Shown: positions 39,317 through 51,883 of the stretch, piece by piece
Layout of the letters: each line of letters opens with the position of its first letter
How positions within the stretch are numbered: position 1 is the first letter of the stretch
NCBI GenBank assembly: GCA_004123355.1
Contig: SCHM01000002.1
Location: 5,987,569-6,051,568, forward strand
Length of the DNA stretch: 64,000 nucleotides
Direction of reading: 5' to 3'
DNA from: Amphirosellinia nigrospora
Lineage: Eukaryota > Ascomycota > Sordariomycetes > Xylariales > Xylariaceae
Notes under the pieces: model-generated
Told to the model about the DNA's origin: nothing
The model's database searches: none
Seen by the model: the letters and a program-made list of their open reading frames with translations, nothing else
Translations under genes and position numbers: made by a program

Positions 39317-40469
39317 GGCATCTAACTCTTACACATCATGGATGTTTGTATGCATGAATGAACCAAGTAGTTATGCCGAGCAGCTATTGTCTATTGGGCT
39401 GACGAAAGTGGTTGTTGTTTTATGACAACCACCAATCTTGCAATGTACTTTCATCTTTGCCTACCTTGGCATCTGGGCAATGTAGATCTCTAGACCCTCC
39501 TCTTAGTACCGCCAGCTGTGCAACGCTCCTTGACTGTGAATACCCAGGGACCTACAACACTTGGCCGCATCGAATCTTCGAAGAAGAATTAGCCAAGACA
39601 GTATTACATTCTTTAAGTTCTCGGCACTCCCGCCTCGTCCGACAGAAGAAACTGTACTTGAGAACTCTCCTCCCCTTTATATCCCGTACGCCGGGGCTCC
39701 AGCACTTCTCAAACCCATTCTTCTATTGCAATCGAGCCGTAGTGCACATTACCTTAAACTTCACAACAGAGTCGTTTACTTCCTTCCCAACAGTCCTGTC
39801 CGGAGCCTGAAGTCTAATGCACAACTAGCTTTCCACTCTGTTTATCCCGAAAACCTTCGCCTTTAAAAGGAGGTTTGATCGTAAAATTATACATAAGCCT
39901 CTGAGCCGCTCCCTCGTCCCATCCACCTGGCTGCCCCTACTCGAACTAGATACGTCATCCCCATATTGGAAAGGACGTGGGACTTTGCGGGAATTTGATC
40001 CAGCACACTGCTGTTGAAGTCCGGAGATATCCATACTCGCTTGCCCAATAGGCCGGGCGCACATCCATTCACAGGCCCTACAACGCCTAGCGCACATTAC
40101 CACAAGCGCTAAACCAGGGCCCCCTACGCACCCATCCCACCCTCCCCAGGTGTCATTCCCTCAACGTTACCTCGTTGCAAGTGGATCGGTGTAGTGACTG
40201 CCCATCCCATCCCAGCGCAGCAGGGGGGTCGTGTTAGGTAACTCATCACCTGTACTCGTTTGCTACCTCTCGTCGCGCTCCTGGCCCCATAAGCGCTGTT
40301 CCCTGCATACCTCTTACCAACCTTAGGTATTTGCAGCGTGCATTAGGGCTCGACGGCCGCTGTTTCTAACCCCATCGGCCGGCTTGTTGCGAGAACGCAG
40401 AAGGGGGGGATTGGGGGATTGTTGATTATATCACTCAGCCCAAGACTACCTAGACGCATACTTATTCAT

Positions 40470-40807
40470 AACGCGCCCTTTTCCCGTTCCTTTAAGCTCT
40501 TGCCAGCCAGTTCAGTCCTGATCGATTGTTCCTCTGGTTCTGTCTGGTTTTGGAGGGTCCTGCTTCCTTTTCCCACTCCATTCAGTCCAGGGTGCTCGGT
40601 TCGTTCTGTTCTTTGTACCACTGCTACCCTGCGGCCTGCCCATGACGCCGTGGCAGCTCGGTAATTGCCCCGACAAGTACAGGCCGTCGTACACTGAACC
40701 TCAGCCAGCGAGCCCTGGCGCCGGCGACAAGCAAGGCACGAAGGCCGATACAACACAGCAGCGAATGGGACATGGACACTGGTTTACAGGGCACCCAGAC
40801 AGCAAAC
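40470..40807 (+). promoter_or_regulatory. Promoter and leader of the HAL-type kinase
   Basis: A CT-rich stretch (TTCCC, TCCTCTGG, TTCCTTTTCCC) precedes the ATG at 40808, as for the RfeG-like and importin genes. Upstream ATGs in the leader (for example at 40642 and 40772) open short frames; the second is in frame with the chosen start, so a protein 12 residues longer is possible. No TATA box seen. Confidence 0.45.
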
Positions 40808-43254
40808 ATGGCCCCACAGGCACAAGTGCTCACGACCTGGCCAAGCCCGGTGCCAGCGATGTCATCATCAGCGCCGGCGCAATCCTGCCCTTCGCCATCC
40901 TCGGCCGCCCGCAATTCCAGTTCCAGGTCTAGCTCCAGCGCCGAGCCCAATTCTGACGCCAACGCGCATCCTAACCAATCTTTTGTTCGGCCTACAAAAC
41001 CGTCACCTACCGACTCTCCCACCACACCTATGCATTCTATTGCTACCAATCCCACCGCTACCGCTGCCGCCGTCTCTTGTTCTCCCTCCGCCACCTCTGC
41101 TCCGCGCCCATTCCAGTTTCGTCTAAGACGGTTCGCTCAGGTATATCCGACCTTAATCGTTTAGTTTTCGACACAATTGGTTTAATTATTCCACCTCCAG
41201 AAGCATCCTCCTCTCCTTCATATTCCTCCACAGATACCTCGCCCTGTTGCAGTTCTCTACAGACCCCAATAGACTCACTGCGTCGGCACCCTACAGATTT
41301 AACCACGCCGATTCCCGAGGAATGCGACGAGGAAACGTGCAGTGAATCTCTCCCCAACGACCCCGTTACGCCAGTTAGCGGCCGCCAATCACGAGATTTC
41401 CGCTTTTGTGACAGCCAGGACTTATACCACCGTGACTCAGTCCCAAATAGCCTTGGTGGTATATCTTTAAGCATCCCAGAGCATGCAGATGATGCTGTAA
41501 GCCCCAAACCAAGGATCCCTTGCGACCTACGTCACATGCACTAGCAACAGAGGATTCTTCAACACCAACCAAAAAGGCTGTTACCTCGCCCGAACAGAAC
41601 CCGTCTAGCCCGGCCACAATACGACCTATTACGAGACGTTCCTCGTCTACCTTGTCCCGGGCCATGGCGTCATTATTCAGGCGCAGCTATCACCATGTAG
41701 AGGAAAATGGTGCATCAAAGGACCCTAGTTACAGTTCCGGTACATCTGAAACTAATCTGACAGCACCTGTTAGAATTCCTGGCAACACTCACACTCGCCG
41801 GTTTTCCTTCCACCGTTCGGTAGCAACAACAAGATCTAATACACCACCGTCACCTGGTTCCCCCCTCGAAATAGCCAATGCCTCCAAGGACAAGGCGAAT
41901 GGCTCTTCAATGCCCACCTCGCAGGATTTCTTAGAAAACAATGCGAAAAAGAACAGGGCTCATACGGGATTCTCGCTCCGCCAGAGAGTGAATTTTGCTG
42001 GTAGCACTGCCAAGAACCACACTCCTCGTCGAACGAGGAGCGTGGAACGCAAGAAGAATCCTGACCCTGAGCATTTAACACGACAGCCTTGGGCTATCCC
42101 ACCAGATGTGGGGACAGGCATGAAAGCTAGAAGACTGAGCTTAAGTCTTCCCGACGATTTTACCCTTGACGTCGCTGAGCTGCTAAAAGAGTATGAGTAC
42201 CAGTCTAAACTTGGTCGACATGGCAAGCACCTAGGCAAGGCGCTACTTCCAAGGTTACCCTCATGGTGCGCAAGGGCTGTCCCGGCGAACTCTACGCTGT
42301 GAAGGAATTCCGGTCCAAATCATCGAACGAGTCAGTTGAGGACTATGAAAAGAAGATCAAATCAGAGTACAGCATAGCCAAGAGTTTACACCATCCCAAC
42401 GTCATCGAGACCGTTCGATTATGCACCGATCATGGACGCTGGAATCATGTGATGGAATACTGTGCCGAAGGAGATCTTTTCAGCTTGGTATCCAAAAAGT
42501 ATTTGAGGGAAGAGGGCCGCGACGGTGATCGGATGTGCATATTCAAGCAGCTTTGCCAGGGTATCAACTACCTTCACAAAACGGCATTGCACATCGGGAT
42601 ATCAAGTTGGAAAATCTTCTCATCACGAAAGACAGCAAACTCAAGATTACTGATTTCGGCGTTTCAGAAGTGTTCTCGGAATACACCCGGGTTTGAGAGA
42701 GGCAGGGGTCAATGTGGTGTTGCTATGGGCGAGGTGCGATTTTGCAAGCCAGGAATTTGTGGCAGCCTACCTTACATTGCACCGGAGGTTCTCAGCAAAC
42801 AAGACGAGTACGATCCCCGAGCGTTGGATGTGTGGAGCTCCGCCGTTGTGATGGTCTACCTCATTTTCAATGCCAATCTCTGGAGAAAGCCGAGGCAGGG
42901 CTCACGAGTCCGTCCCAGAAAACCTACAACGAATTAGTTGCCGGCTGGAATAAAGCCGATGCAAAGAATGCAGCAAAGGCTGAGGATGGGAAGGAGTCCT
43001 ATCCAAAATTGGCGGCTTTCGAATACTTCGTCAAACCGATCGGACTACGTCGTCTACTATTAAGCATGCTGCACCCCAATCCAAAGAAACGTATCACCAT
43101 GAACGATGTGGTCACCAATCGATGGATGAAAAATGTGGAATGCTGTCAGCTCGAGAGCTACGATGATCCAGTTAAATATATCGACGCCTCGAAGAAGGAT
43201 TGCATGAAGAGCAGTACCGGCAAGATTTTTGCCACAATCATCTACCCCCAATGA
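40808..43254 (+). CDS. HAL/Sat4-type serine/threonine protein kinase (frame broken several times)
   Basis: The encoded kinase resembles the yeast Sat4/Hal4 group, which regulates potassium uptake and nutrient transporters at the plasma membrane. A long Ser/Pro-rich N-terminal region of about 475 residues precedes the kinase domain. Motifs in order: Gly-rich loop region LGRHGKHLG, VAIK-type lysine LYAVKEF, HPNVIETV, MEYCAEGDLF, HRDIK (catalytic loop), TDFGVSEVF, GSLPYIAPEVL, ALDVWSSAVV, and MLHPNPKKRITM near the end. The gene appears intronless. Seven single-base losses break it: near 41136-41165, 41495-41530, 42233-42240, 42578-42583, 42675-42680, 42705-42709 and 42881-42885. Most lie in short A or G runs, and the conserved kinase sequence resumes each time. 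Either the gene is dying or the sequence has homopolymer errors; the uniform direction favours errors. The start at 40808 has a good context (AACATGG). Confidence 0.9.
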
Positions 43255-46119
43255 GCACTGGACGCTTGCACCGATGCCAGGCAAACCGGGCTACTAAAGT
43301 ATCACGGTGATACTCAGAACATCCCGAATCAGAGATCACGTTCATATGACGGCGTTACGGCGGGAATAACCCATTGCATTAACAGGCGGATTCGGGGATA
43401 ATGGAATCTGCTACGTTATGGAGCGTTGCAACCTCGGTTGCCAACAGGTACATAATCTTACCATCAGTAATTACTCTAGGCTCTGCCTAGTTCGGCCTCA
43501 GAAGCCGAAGGTGTCGGTGTATATGCGCAGACAGAATGTCAATTCGGAAGGGAAAGCGAAACTCAGTCCTGTTTTGGGGATTCGAAGGGCTCACGTCAAC
43601 CTTGGCCTCCGACTCCCGTTATTTTACAGAGTTACCACATAGCACAACCTGAGTTGAAGTAGAGCTTGTTATAGATCACAGTGCTCCAAGGCGGTTTTCA
43701 GTTCACGGGCGACACGGAGTTGGTAGTATTGGTTCAAGCTACCCGCATCCCTATATCAGACTATAGAGTTTGAATTTGTTGATAAATTCCAACCAAGCTT
43801 ACCTCCGTATTGGTTTTCACATATCCGGCGCCCCCTTGAACGATTGTGAACACACAGTAAAACGTAAAACAGCCGTGCGATACCGATCCGACAGTTTGGT
43901 CCGGTCTAACGCTGTGTAACTACTATAGTTAGCGACCCATATAGGCAAATACCCTTCTTGGTAGGTATCTGTGAAGTTGATTCGGTAGATCGAGGGCCCT
44001 CTCCACAGCCGCTAATACATCCCTTGGTACTTCTCTACTCGATACCCACAGCAGCGCTCTGCTTCTCACTGGGCGATATCGTAGACGATCGACAAGCAGC
44101 GGGCTACTTGACAACCGAATAGCGAACCTTCGCCGCTCCTAGTCTTTGCGCTATTCTTATCAAACAATAACCGTGTGAGTGCCGAAGGCCGAGCTTTAGG
44201 CCGAAAGGAACTTTGGCCAAAGATCGGGACAGCTAAATGCCATCCACAGCTTTGTCGGCTTTGTTTCTCTACTGGGCACCCCTGGACAGTAGTCCCCGGA
44301 TTATAGCTTGCCACTATCGTGATTGGTAAAGTACTTTAATACTTGAATAAATGAGTCCGCTGTAAGTATGTCTATGATTTGCTCGGCGTGCGCGACGCAG
44401 ACCGGTCCGCGCGCCATGCTTAGTCGCCTCTCTCTCTCTCTGTATCCTTTTTTTGTCCTCTCTATTTCTTCACCGTGATCCCCTTTGTCGTGACAGCTTC
44501 GTTGTACACTAGACGTGCCACGACGACCAACCGGGGTTGCACAAAACCCGTTGTAACGCAACCCTTGTGACGAGAAATGGCGGGGAATAAAATAAGCATT
44601 TTCATTCAGGATCAGACCCGCATGATGCAAACGCAAGCCGAATCGCTTATTTGGGGCAGGGAGACAGACGATCACCTAGCTTTACCGGTTTTTTGTCGAT
44701 GTTGAAAATCAGTAGTAGCAGCCGTATCCCGGTTTGGGTATCCTCCTCCTGCCCGTGTTACTATTTGCTCAATCTTCCCTTGGGTGCTACTGGTAGCTCG
44801 CTCACCTGGTGCGACAAACTTTCGAGCGATCTTCTTGGTGTGCGGGCACCCTTCCCGCATGGACATGCCCAATCGTATGCGTGCTGACTACATAGGCAGT
44901 AGGCAGTAGGCTAGAGAGCCGTCAGGTGCACAAAACATACGAGTGGATTCGTGGGGGTCCGCCTGGTTCCAGCTACTATGCTACTGCAAGTGTTGTTCCA
45001 AAGGATTGTCGATTCTTGGGAGTTCGCAAAACATAATCGGCGGCAAGCTGATGTCCCGCCCACCATCGACATCCATCGGCTGGGCTGGGCAGGGTAGGGC
45101 AGGGTACTTTTCTTTTTTTATGTATGTATTTCATTCCTCATTACCTCAGACGCTCGACCGTTGGCGTTGTAGTATTGCATAGTTGCATTCATGTCACGCG
45201 CATCGAAGACAGAACGCATACGGTCAGACCGACGATTTCATCTTCTATTCCCGATAGAAGTTTTCCGCACATGAGCCTAGAATTTGCACAACTCGGATCT
45301 CGCACATCCATTACATCGCATCGCCATCTCTCTACATGTCATTGGCCTAGTGTAGGAGGAGAGGGGGGTAGGTAAAAGTACACTTACCCTTCAGCGGCTC
45401 TCGCCGCTTCTCAAGGGTCCGTTGGCCCCCAGACCAGTTCTCCTCCGCGGACAGAGAGCTCTTGGCGAACCGCACACTGATTCGCGCCCACTCTCCGACT
45501 ATCGTGAATCCGTCCATCCTCCATCACACTCAATCCGATGACCGGTCAGAAAGCGGGACAGGAGTCGTAAATCGCCTAGCGGTCGTGAAGTGGGCGTCGT
45601 GTCCCATCAATTGGCCTCATTATACTTACTACTGCTGATAATTTACCCACAATCTTGTCTCCCAGCCCACACGGGACAATGAGCTATCCCAGGCGCACCA
45701 ATCTCGGTGCCGGGTTGGGCCAGAGGAATGGCCTAAGAAGGGCAGCCGAGATGTCAAGTCTCGGATGATGAAACGGCGTACATATACATAAATCTTAGGC
45801 GTGATGTCTCTACTAGGTAAGGTAGACGCATAGCGATATCTCAATGCACCATCCCACTTGACAGAAAAACCGCTTGTCCCGAATACGCGTCCTCGAGAAA
45901 CAAGGGAACGGAGGATGGGAAGGAAATCTCCGCCCTTGAACCCACGGCATGACCCAGCTTACAAGCGCCTTCTCCGCATATCCACACCCGTGCCGCGGAT
46001 AGAGAGGAGTAGGGCAGATGATCCCTGCCTCTACATCCTCCCCGACGTTGACGATACTTCAAAAGCTTAAAGCTCTGCGAATGTCATTGCCGTCGAGAGA
46101 ATTGCATTTGGTTCCCCCT

Positions 46120-46131
46120 CCCCCCCCCCCC
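46120..46131. repeat. Homopolymer of 12 C
   Basis: Twelve consecutive C follow a five-C run and a single T. It lies outside any recognised gene. Confidence 0.9.
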
Positions 46132-47752
46132 GACTAGTGTACTGCACCAGATTCCGGTCATAGAAAGAAGATCGCTTCGTCAATCGCGGTGATCTCTTGA
46201 TGCCGTAAACCAATGGCCCCATTAGCTCCTGTGCGGTGACGGCGACTATTGTCCCATAGGTGCACAACAGTGGGGGAGGAAGGGTCGAACACCGGGGTCT
46301 TCGATGTTCCCCCTTCTGCGCAACGATCAATGAGGCATGGGGGGTAGCTTTCCTGATTCCGCCAGATGCAGCCTTGACAGCCATTTTTATTCCCATCAGG
46401 GTGTGGAATGGTTGTCGCTTTGCTGTCGGGCGTTGCATTCGCAGCTTGCATCTGCTGCATCTGCATTCGCAGCAAGCAGCTCCGGAACCTTGTCATCGAG
46501 AGATTGGATACTCAAGTTTCGATGGCCAAACTTGCGTCGTCTCCCGTCCGTCATTCTACATAGGTACAGCCAAAGAAATCCGTCCCCAATTGGACGAGTT
46601 GGAGTCTGGACCCGAACCAGAGAAGTGCCAACGCCGGATATCACTCACACCACTACCTACCAACATCCCAAGGACATGGTCGCGTCTCACTTGTGGCAGA
46701 GAGTTGGGTTGGCCGCTCATGCATCATGCGACCTGCCTCTCACCCTGCGAGGGGATTGTGACCCGGTTGGCGCTGCGTCGCATCGCACCCTGGCACTTTT
46801 TTTGGTCCCTCGCAGCAGCAGCCAGCAACGAGCGGCGACATATACCCCCCCATCTTTCCTGTCGCTCTGGGTTGGACTGGGCTGGGCCGTAAGCCGGTTA
46901 GAGAGCGAGAAAGGGTCGTGACTTTTTGGCGAGGTAACTCACCGCGGGTTGTTGTCGTACACAGTTCAGCTCACCTCAATGATGTCTTGACATGTTAACC
47001 ACAATACACAAGAACTAAGTTTCAATTAGCTTGATGCGAGAAAGAAAGGTAAGATATAATGACCCTGTTTTTGGGGTATAAGCTACCAGTTTAAGCATGA
47101 TGTCGCGTGCGTAGAATAATCGGGCAAATGCACATCGATCGCCAAATCTCCATCTCGTACCTGATTGCCGTCTTGGCCTTTGAGCTTGGCGGGAGCCGCA
47201 TCGCTGGGCAAACAGCGAGGGTTTGACAAAGAAAATATTGGCACGAAACGGAGAAGGGTAGGTACAGTAGACGTCAGCTCAGCATGCAATACCCTTTTTT
47301 TTTCTTGGTATTTCCCATCAGCGAGCAAGGGGCTGAAACCACAGATAGCCTACCCTATCCACCTAGCCGCGTCTGACAACATTACACTATACTATTACTC
47401 TGAATCTATCGAGAGACCCCTATGACCCTCTGACTAACAGTAGGTACATAAAAGTACAAGGGCTTTCGAACAGCACAGAAGGACTTGAAATGACCTCCGA
47501 TGACGTGTGACCGATTATAGTATCCCGACGAGGGGGACCGGGACAGGTGTTCGGCAAGGGTGCGCCTATACCATCCCATGCATGTGGCGAAACCTCGCTA
47601 GAAATCGAACTGGACTTTGCCTGCCGTGAAGAGAGCATCTATGGCCGGCTGGCTGGCTAACTGGCTGGTCGGCAAAAAAACATTGCGCGTAATACTTTGG
47701 CCTCCTAGAACGGGGTTTGCCACAGAGGGTATACCCGCGTGATGACAAAATT

Positions 47753-47764
47753 GGGGGGGGGGGG
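47753..47764. repeat. Homopolymer of 12 G
   Basis: Twelve consecutive G in intergenic DNA. Such long runs being kept intact matters when judging whether short-run indels in the genes are sequencing errors. Confidence 0.9.
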
Positions 47765-49242
47765 ATAATCTGACACGCATCGCCAAAAGCTGGGTGTTAT
47801 CAAGTTGCTCGTGTGTGATGAGGTTGGGAAGATTGATGTCTACGTACGTATCTGGTACTGCTTGGGGGCCGTTTCCGACTCGTAACAAGGGTGACGTGTT
47901 GGTAACACACTTGCTTTTTCGCTCCAACGGTTGGCGCTTTGCAGGTATCGCATTTTGATTGCAAGTTCTCAGGATGTAGGTAAACGGATTATAGAAAGGT
48001 GTGTTTTTGGATTGCTTTATCTACTTCCATTTTCATCGCAACCCCTGTACTACTATCGATATATTACAACTTTTATTGCCAGTGGTTTTTCACTCACCTC
48101 TTCGTATCAATGCCTGTCAAAGGCTATCGGGTTCTACTCCTCAGCAAGTGCTTGCTCTTAAAGGCTACCCTTCGAAACAATCATAAATCGTTTCCTAGGC
48201 AAGATGCCCCCTCGATCATGGACCGACCTCTCGCCTGGTGGCAGCAATGACAATCAAGGGGCCGCTTCTTGATTGTCGTGCAGTCTAGTCAATCATCGCC
48301 TGCTGTCTAGCCTGCTTTGCGAAGGCATATTCATGTTGTAATAGTTCAAGATTGGAGGTTAATCAAATGTCTCTAATCAGCAAAGGTGCCCCCTCTTCCA
48401 TCCCTGGGCAGGCGGACTTGCTAACCAATAGAGAGGTCTGACTATCTCATAGCCTTCCCTAGTATTTCATGAAAACGGCCCTTTGAAAGAGTAAACCTAT
48501 TGGTAGTCAGACTCCAGGTGGTCCCCTCCAGCGTGGACGGAGAGCCACAACACTACCATGTCTCCTATCCCCAATCCTGTAGTTCCGTAGCGTGTCAATA
48601 ATAGCTTTAGCTTTCTGTGATATTATCAGCTATTTTTGTGTGCATCTTAGGTCTAGGTAATATTGAAACGTAGGTGAGGAGAGAGTGGTGGGCTAAATAA
48701 CTGTGGGCTCGGCTACGGTTGTTTTGTTAAATGCCCAAGCATTGAGGATATATGTCATTAGGCGAAACACAGGAAACACGTAGTCCGTACTGTCGGAACG
48801 AGTGAAATATAACGAATTGCGATGTGTGGGAGACAGCGATTTAAGTCGTGAAGATGTAAGAGGTTGAGCGTAGTGAAGTGAAAGGTATATGGGCTTGCTA
48901 TTCAGCTACTTGGCTATTGTGTAAGAGAGGCAAGAAGACATGTTCGTACGAAATGAATGAGATGCACTACGCCTTTGCTTGTAGATTATGTGCAACAGCC
49001 CCTTGATCGACTAATTTCGAATAGAGACTGATTATTGAGGTATGCCGAGAACCAAAAATGCGGTCTACTTGATTTAATCGCTGCCTTACTACTAAGAACA
49101 TTAAACATGGCTGTTTAAAAATAACTTCACAAACATGCACATAATATTTGTGATATTGGTGTTAAGTATTGACCCGTTTCAACATCTGCCACCATGCCCC
49201 CTCTTGTGAATCGTGGTTTTATCCAACTTACTCGATAGCCTA

Positions 49243-50201
49243 CTAATAGAATATTGGCTTCTCTGGTATGTCGACCGAACAATCCTCGCCGCCGCGGACA
49301 AGAATGTTCCACTCCTCAGAGGTGAAAATCTACCACAAACCCAATGTTAGCTAAGGCTCTCCTATATCAAGCTAGATACGTCTCCTATCCCAACGTGATG
49401 TAGAACCTTCCATCACCTAGTTCTCCTCTACCAGAGTATCATGTTTATACTCTCCTCAGCAAATACTAACAGTGGAGAAACCGTGTAGCTCCAAGGGGTT
49501 ACCATGCTCACCTGTCCTTGAACCATATTCGGGTTGCCCTTATCGAGGCACCCATGATTTCCGTCGAGAAGATTGTTCATCTCATCGGCAATCCTCACGC
49601 TGTTGATGTTTTGGTAGTCGAGGCTGTCGGCGCACAGCCACACCCCCGAGGTGCCGAAGCACGCGATTCGCCGGCATTGCTGTGCATCTGCCTCCAGCGG
49701 GGCCCATAGCTGGTAGAACCAACTATAGGCTTGCTTGATTGATTCGACGGAGGCGGACGGCCAGTTGTGGAGATCGCAGTTTATGGGGTACTGCTCGTGG
49801 TTAAGGGATAGATTAGCATCATACAAAGCCTGCGGAATAGAAGGTAATGTGTTGAATGAAATGGAAATTAGCAAATTCCAATGTGACTTAATGATCTTGA
49901 TGCGAGGATTGATTGTGTTGAATAAAGTGGGAAGACGTAATGAAGCTGTGAAGATACTCACAGTATCACGGGTTGACACTGACGGGTCTCTAGGTGACGT
50001 AACCTGATCTCGCGATGAGATCACCTCGTCCACAGAAGCGTCATGGTTGATGATCTGGGTATCTCGAGCGTCGTGTGCGGTCTGTTTGGTTAGTACCCAA
50101 CCCTGACGGAGTAACCTAGGTAGCTCATGTGGCTCTCTTACATATCTAGCACAAACTCCAGAAGTCCAAAGGAGGCCAAGGAGGAAGTTTGCGTTGAGCA
50201 T
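49243..50201 (-). CDS. Small secreted six-cysteine protein, candidate effector
   Basis: A four-exon gene on the minus strand: 50201-50142, 50081-49962, 49829-49512 and 49329-49243, encoding 194 residues without any break. All three introns are phase 0 with good signals: intron 1 is GTAAGA...CTAAC...ACAG, intron 2 is GTGAGT...CCGCAG and intron 3 is GTGAGC...GGTAG. The first exon is the signal peptide, MLNANFLLGLLWTSGVCA. Exon 2 (40 residues) is hydrophilic with four Arg-Asp-centred repeats (SRDQ, PRDP, TRDT). The mature C-terminal part has six cysteines (INC, QQC, IAC, WLC, HGC, EDC) and ends FTSEEWNILVRGGEDC plus a short tail. The C...C...C pattern with a late W-N-I/V-L-V motif recalls a broad class of Pezizomycotina secreted proteins, known to me only as uncharacterised. 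Function is unknown; extracellular action is inferred. Confidence 0.82.
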
Positions 50202-51816
50202 GGCTAAAAAAATGCGTTTTTGGTTACACGAAGGTTACGTAGCCGATCCTGCTGTTCTTCACGGTGTGTTGATCAGTTACAAACATCTGGGGTACTTGTT
50301 TACTTTATAGTCCACCGCTTCCGCTCCCTTGGATTCACGGGGTGGTGGAACTGGTCTGATTGGAGATTGGGGACCTATAAAATGTCGAATCTAGGTAGCA
50401 ATTAATCTAGCCTGTGACATACTTATTGACGTCCGGTTCCTCCCTTTCGCTCCCTCAGTGGCTTGATTGGGGACGGTGCAACCTACAGCTCGGAACGGAG
50501 GGAGACGCCTGAGTGCGGCCGCAAACTCACATCATGGTGAATCCTGTGACGCTGGAGTACCAATAAATTGAGTAAGCCAGACTACCAGGCGAATGTTTAA
50601 TATAGATACCCAATTAATCATGGTGACATCAGTCGTAAGCCACGAACGCCCTAAAATTGGCGCTCTGGAACCCAATAGTTGTGAAACGTAGTACATAAGT
50701 TCTTGCCAGACATTAGCTGTGTGTGTCTTCTAGGACTGATTCCGCGTTTCAAGGTGAATGTAGTGGGGCTGTTAATTACTTGATGGAAATGAAAATTATA
50801 TTTGACTCTAGTTTAATTGTGGTCAACTGAAGAGAAACAAAAGTGAGGTTTTCATCAAATACACATGGCAAATTTAGAAGGAACAAGAACGGATATTTAT
50901 GTCGATAAATAATATATCAATTGTTTAGGAAGATGTTAACCCCATACATTTGCTACGACCTCATTCACTGACTGACAATATTTGAAGATATGTTAATGAG
51001 ATATACGCGGCGGATGGGGATAATGATCTCTACTTATAACCACATTGTGGGAGCAAATACAATGTGTATCATATGCTACAGAGCGATAAGAACATGTTTT
51101 TATTATCTGTTTATTAATCTTACCGACGTCTTCCTTTAATAGGAGATTCATTTATGACTGCCTGGCCTTTAATATCATGGATAAGTCTACCACGTCCAGG
51201 GACGGCCAATATCAATGAAGCGCCGCCATATTTTGTCCCGGTGTAAGCAAACTCAAGGTCTGCCGATCGTAGTAGACGGTGAAGTGCTATTTATGAGCTC
51301 CGGCGTAACAGACGTAATCCGGCCACTGTAGGAGTTAAGATTATTAATTCTATCTACCTCAACCCCTCGGAATAAATACGCATAAACCAAGGCGGTTTCT
51401 CTAAGTGGTCTAAGTAGCTTCAGGTACGCAGGTAATAATTTCGATTTACTCTTAAACGACTAGGACGCTAATCTGGTTGGGGCCCGGCTTTGACGCGTGC
51501 TTTGCAGCATGCGAAGTCAGAAGATTTTTAACTACCTAGGTATTTAGTTAATCTCTTACCCTTGACCTCCTGGGAAATAATACGAAAGCAAGAGATTGCG
51601 AAGCGATTAAAGTATATAATAGACTAAATCTCCTACTTCGAAGGATCTAAGGAACTGGATTTTGATACCCCCTTAGACCTGTAAAGGATTATTATAATTT
51701 CAGTATCTTCCCAAGTCTTTGGAAAGAAGCCCTTGTCATATATGAATTGATTCACTAGAAACACAGCGTATCTAGAAATAAAATCCCTTCGTAGACTTCC
51801 TGACCGATACCCCTTT
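50202..51816. other. AT-rich intergenic region upstream of the secreted protein gene
   Basis: No gene recognised; the proximal 300 bases should hold the promoter of the minus-strand secreted protein gene, but I see no clear TATA box in the right orientation. From 50.6 to 51.8 kb the sequence is AT-rich and stop-dense. Confidence 0.5.
51533..51542. repeat. TACCTAGGTA palindrome, copy 3
   Basis: Exact copy of the motif in AT-rich DNA, about 300 bases before a HET-family relic. Confidence 0.6.
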
Positions 51817-51883
51817 CTATTCGTACAGACCGAAAATACGTGGTATCAGGTCCTCGAGATAGGACGAGGAGTTACAGAAGGAC

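Larger units (their letters stand above)
35299..40469. other. Intergenic region upstream of the kinase
   Basis: No gene recognised. A 216-codon + frame (36262-36912) and a 154-codon minus frame (35779-36243) overlap open frames on the other strand and show no motif. From 37.5 to 39.4 kb the DNA is AT-rich with scattered TACCTAGGTA motifs. From 39.9 kb the C content rises towards the kinase promoter. Confidence 0.45.
43255..49242. other. 6-kb intergenic region with GC-rich patches
   Basis: No gene recognised. At 45.4-47.0 kb, GC-rich sequence supports several long overlapping frames (for example 46260-46892 and 46337-46921 in two frames of the same strand), which marks them as composition shadows. 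Simple-sequence tracts include CT repeats near 44427-44441, GGGCA repeats near 45085-45104, and long C and G runs listed separately. From 47.9 to 49.1 kb the sequence is AT-rich. Such patches could be promoter or non-coding RNA regions, but nothing shows it. Confidence 0.45.

Noticed and set aside
46260-46921. Two long overlapping open frames of 210 and 194 codons
   Set aside because: They lie in two frames of the same GC-rich stretch, with no motif and no intron signals; composition explains them.
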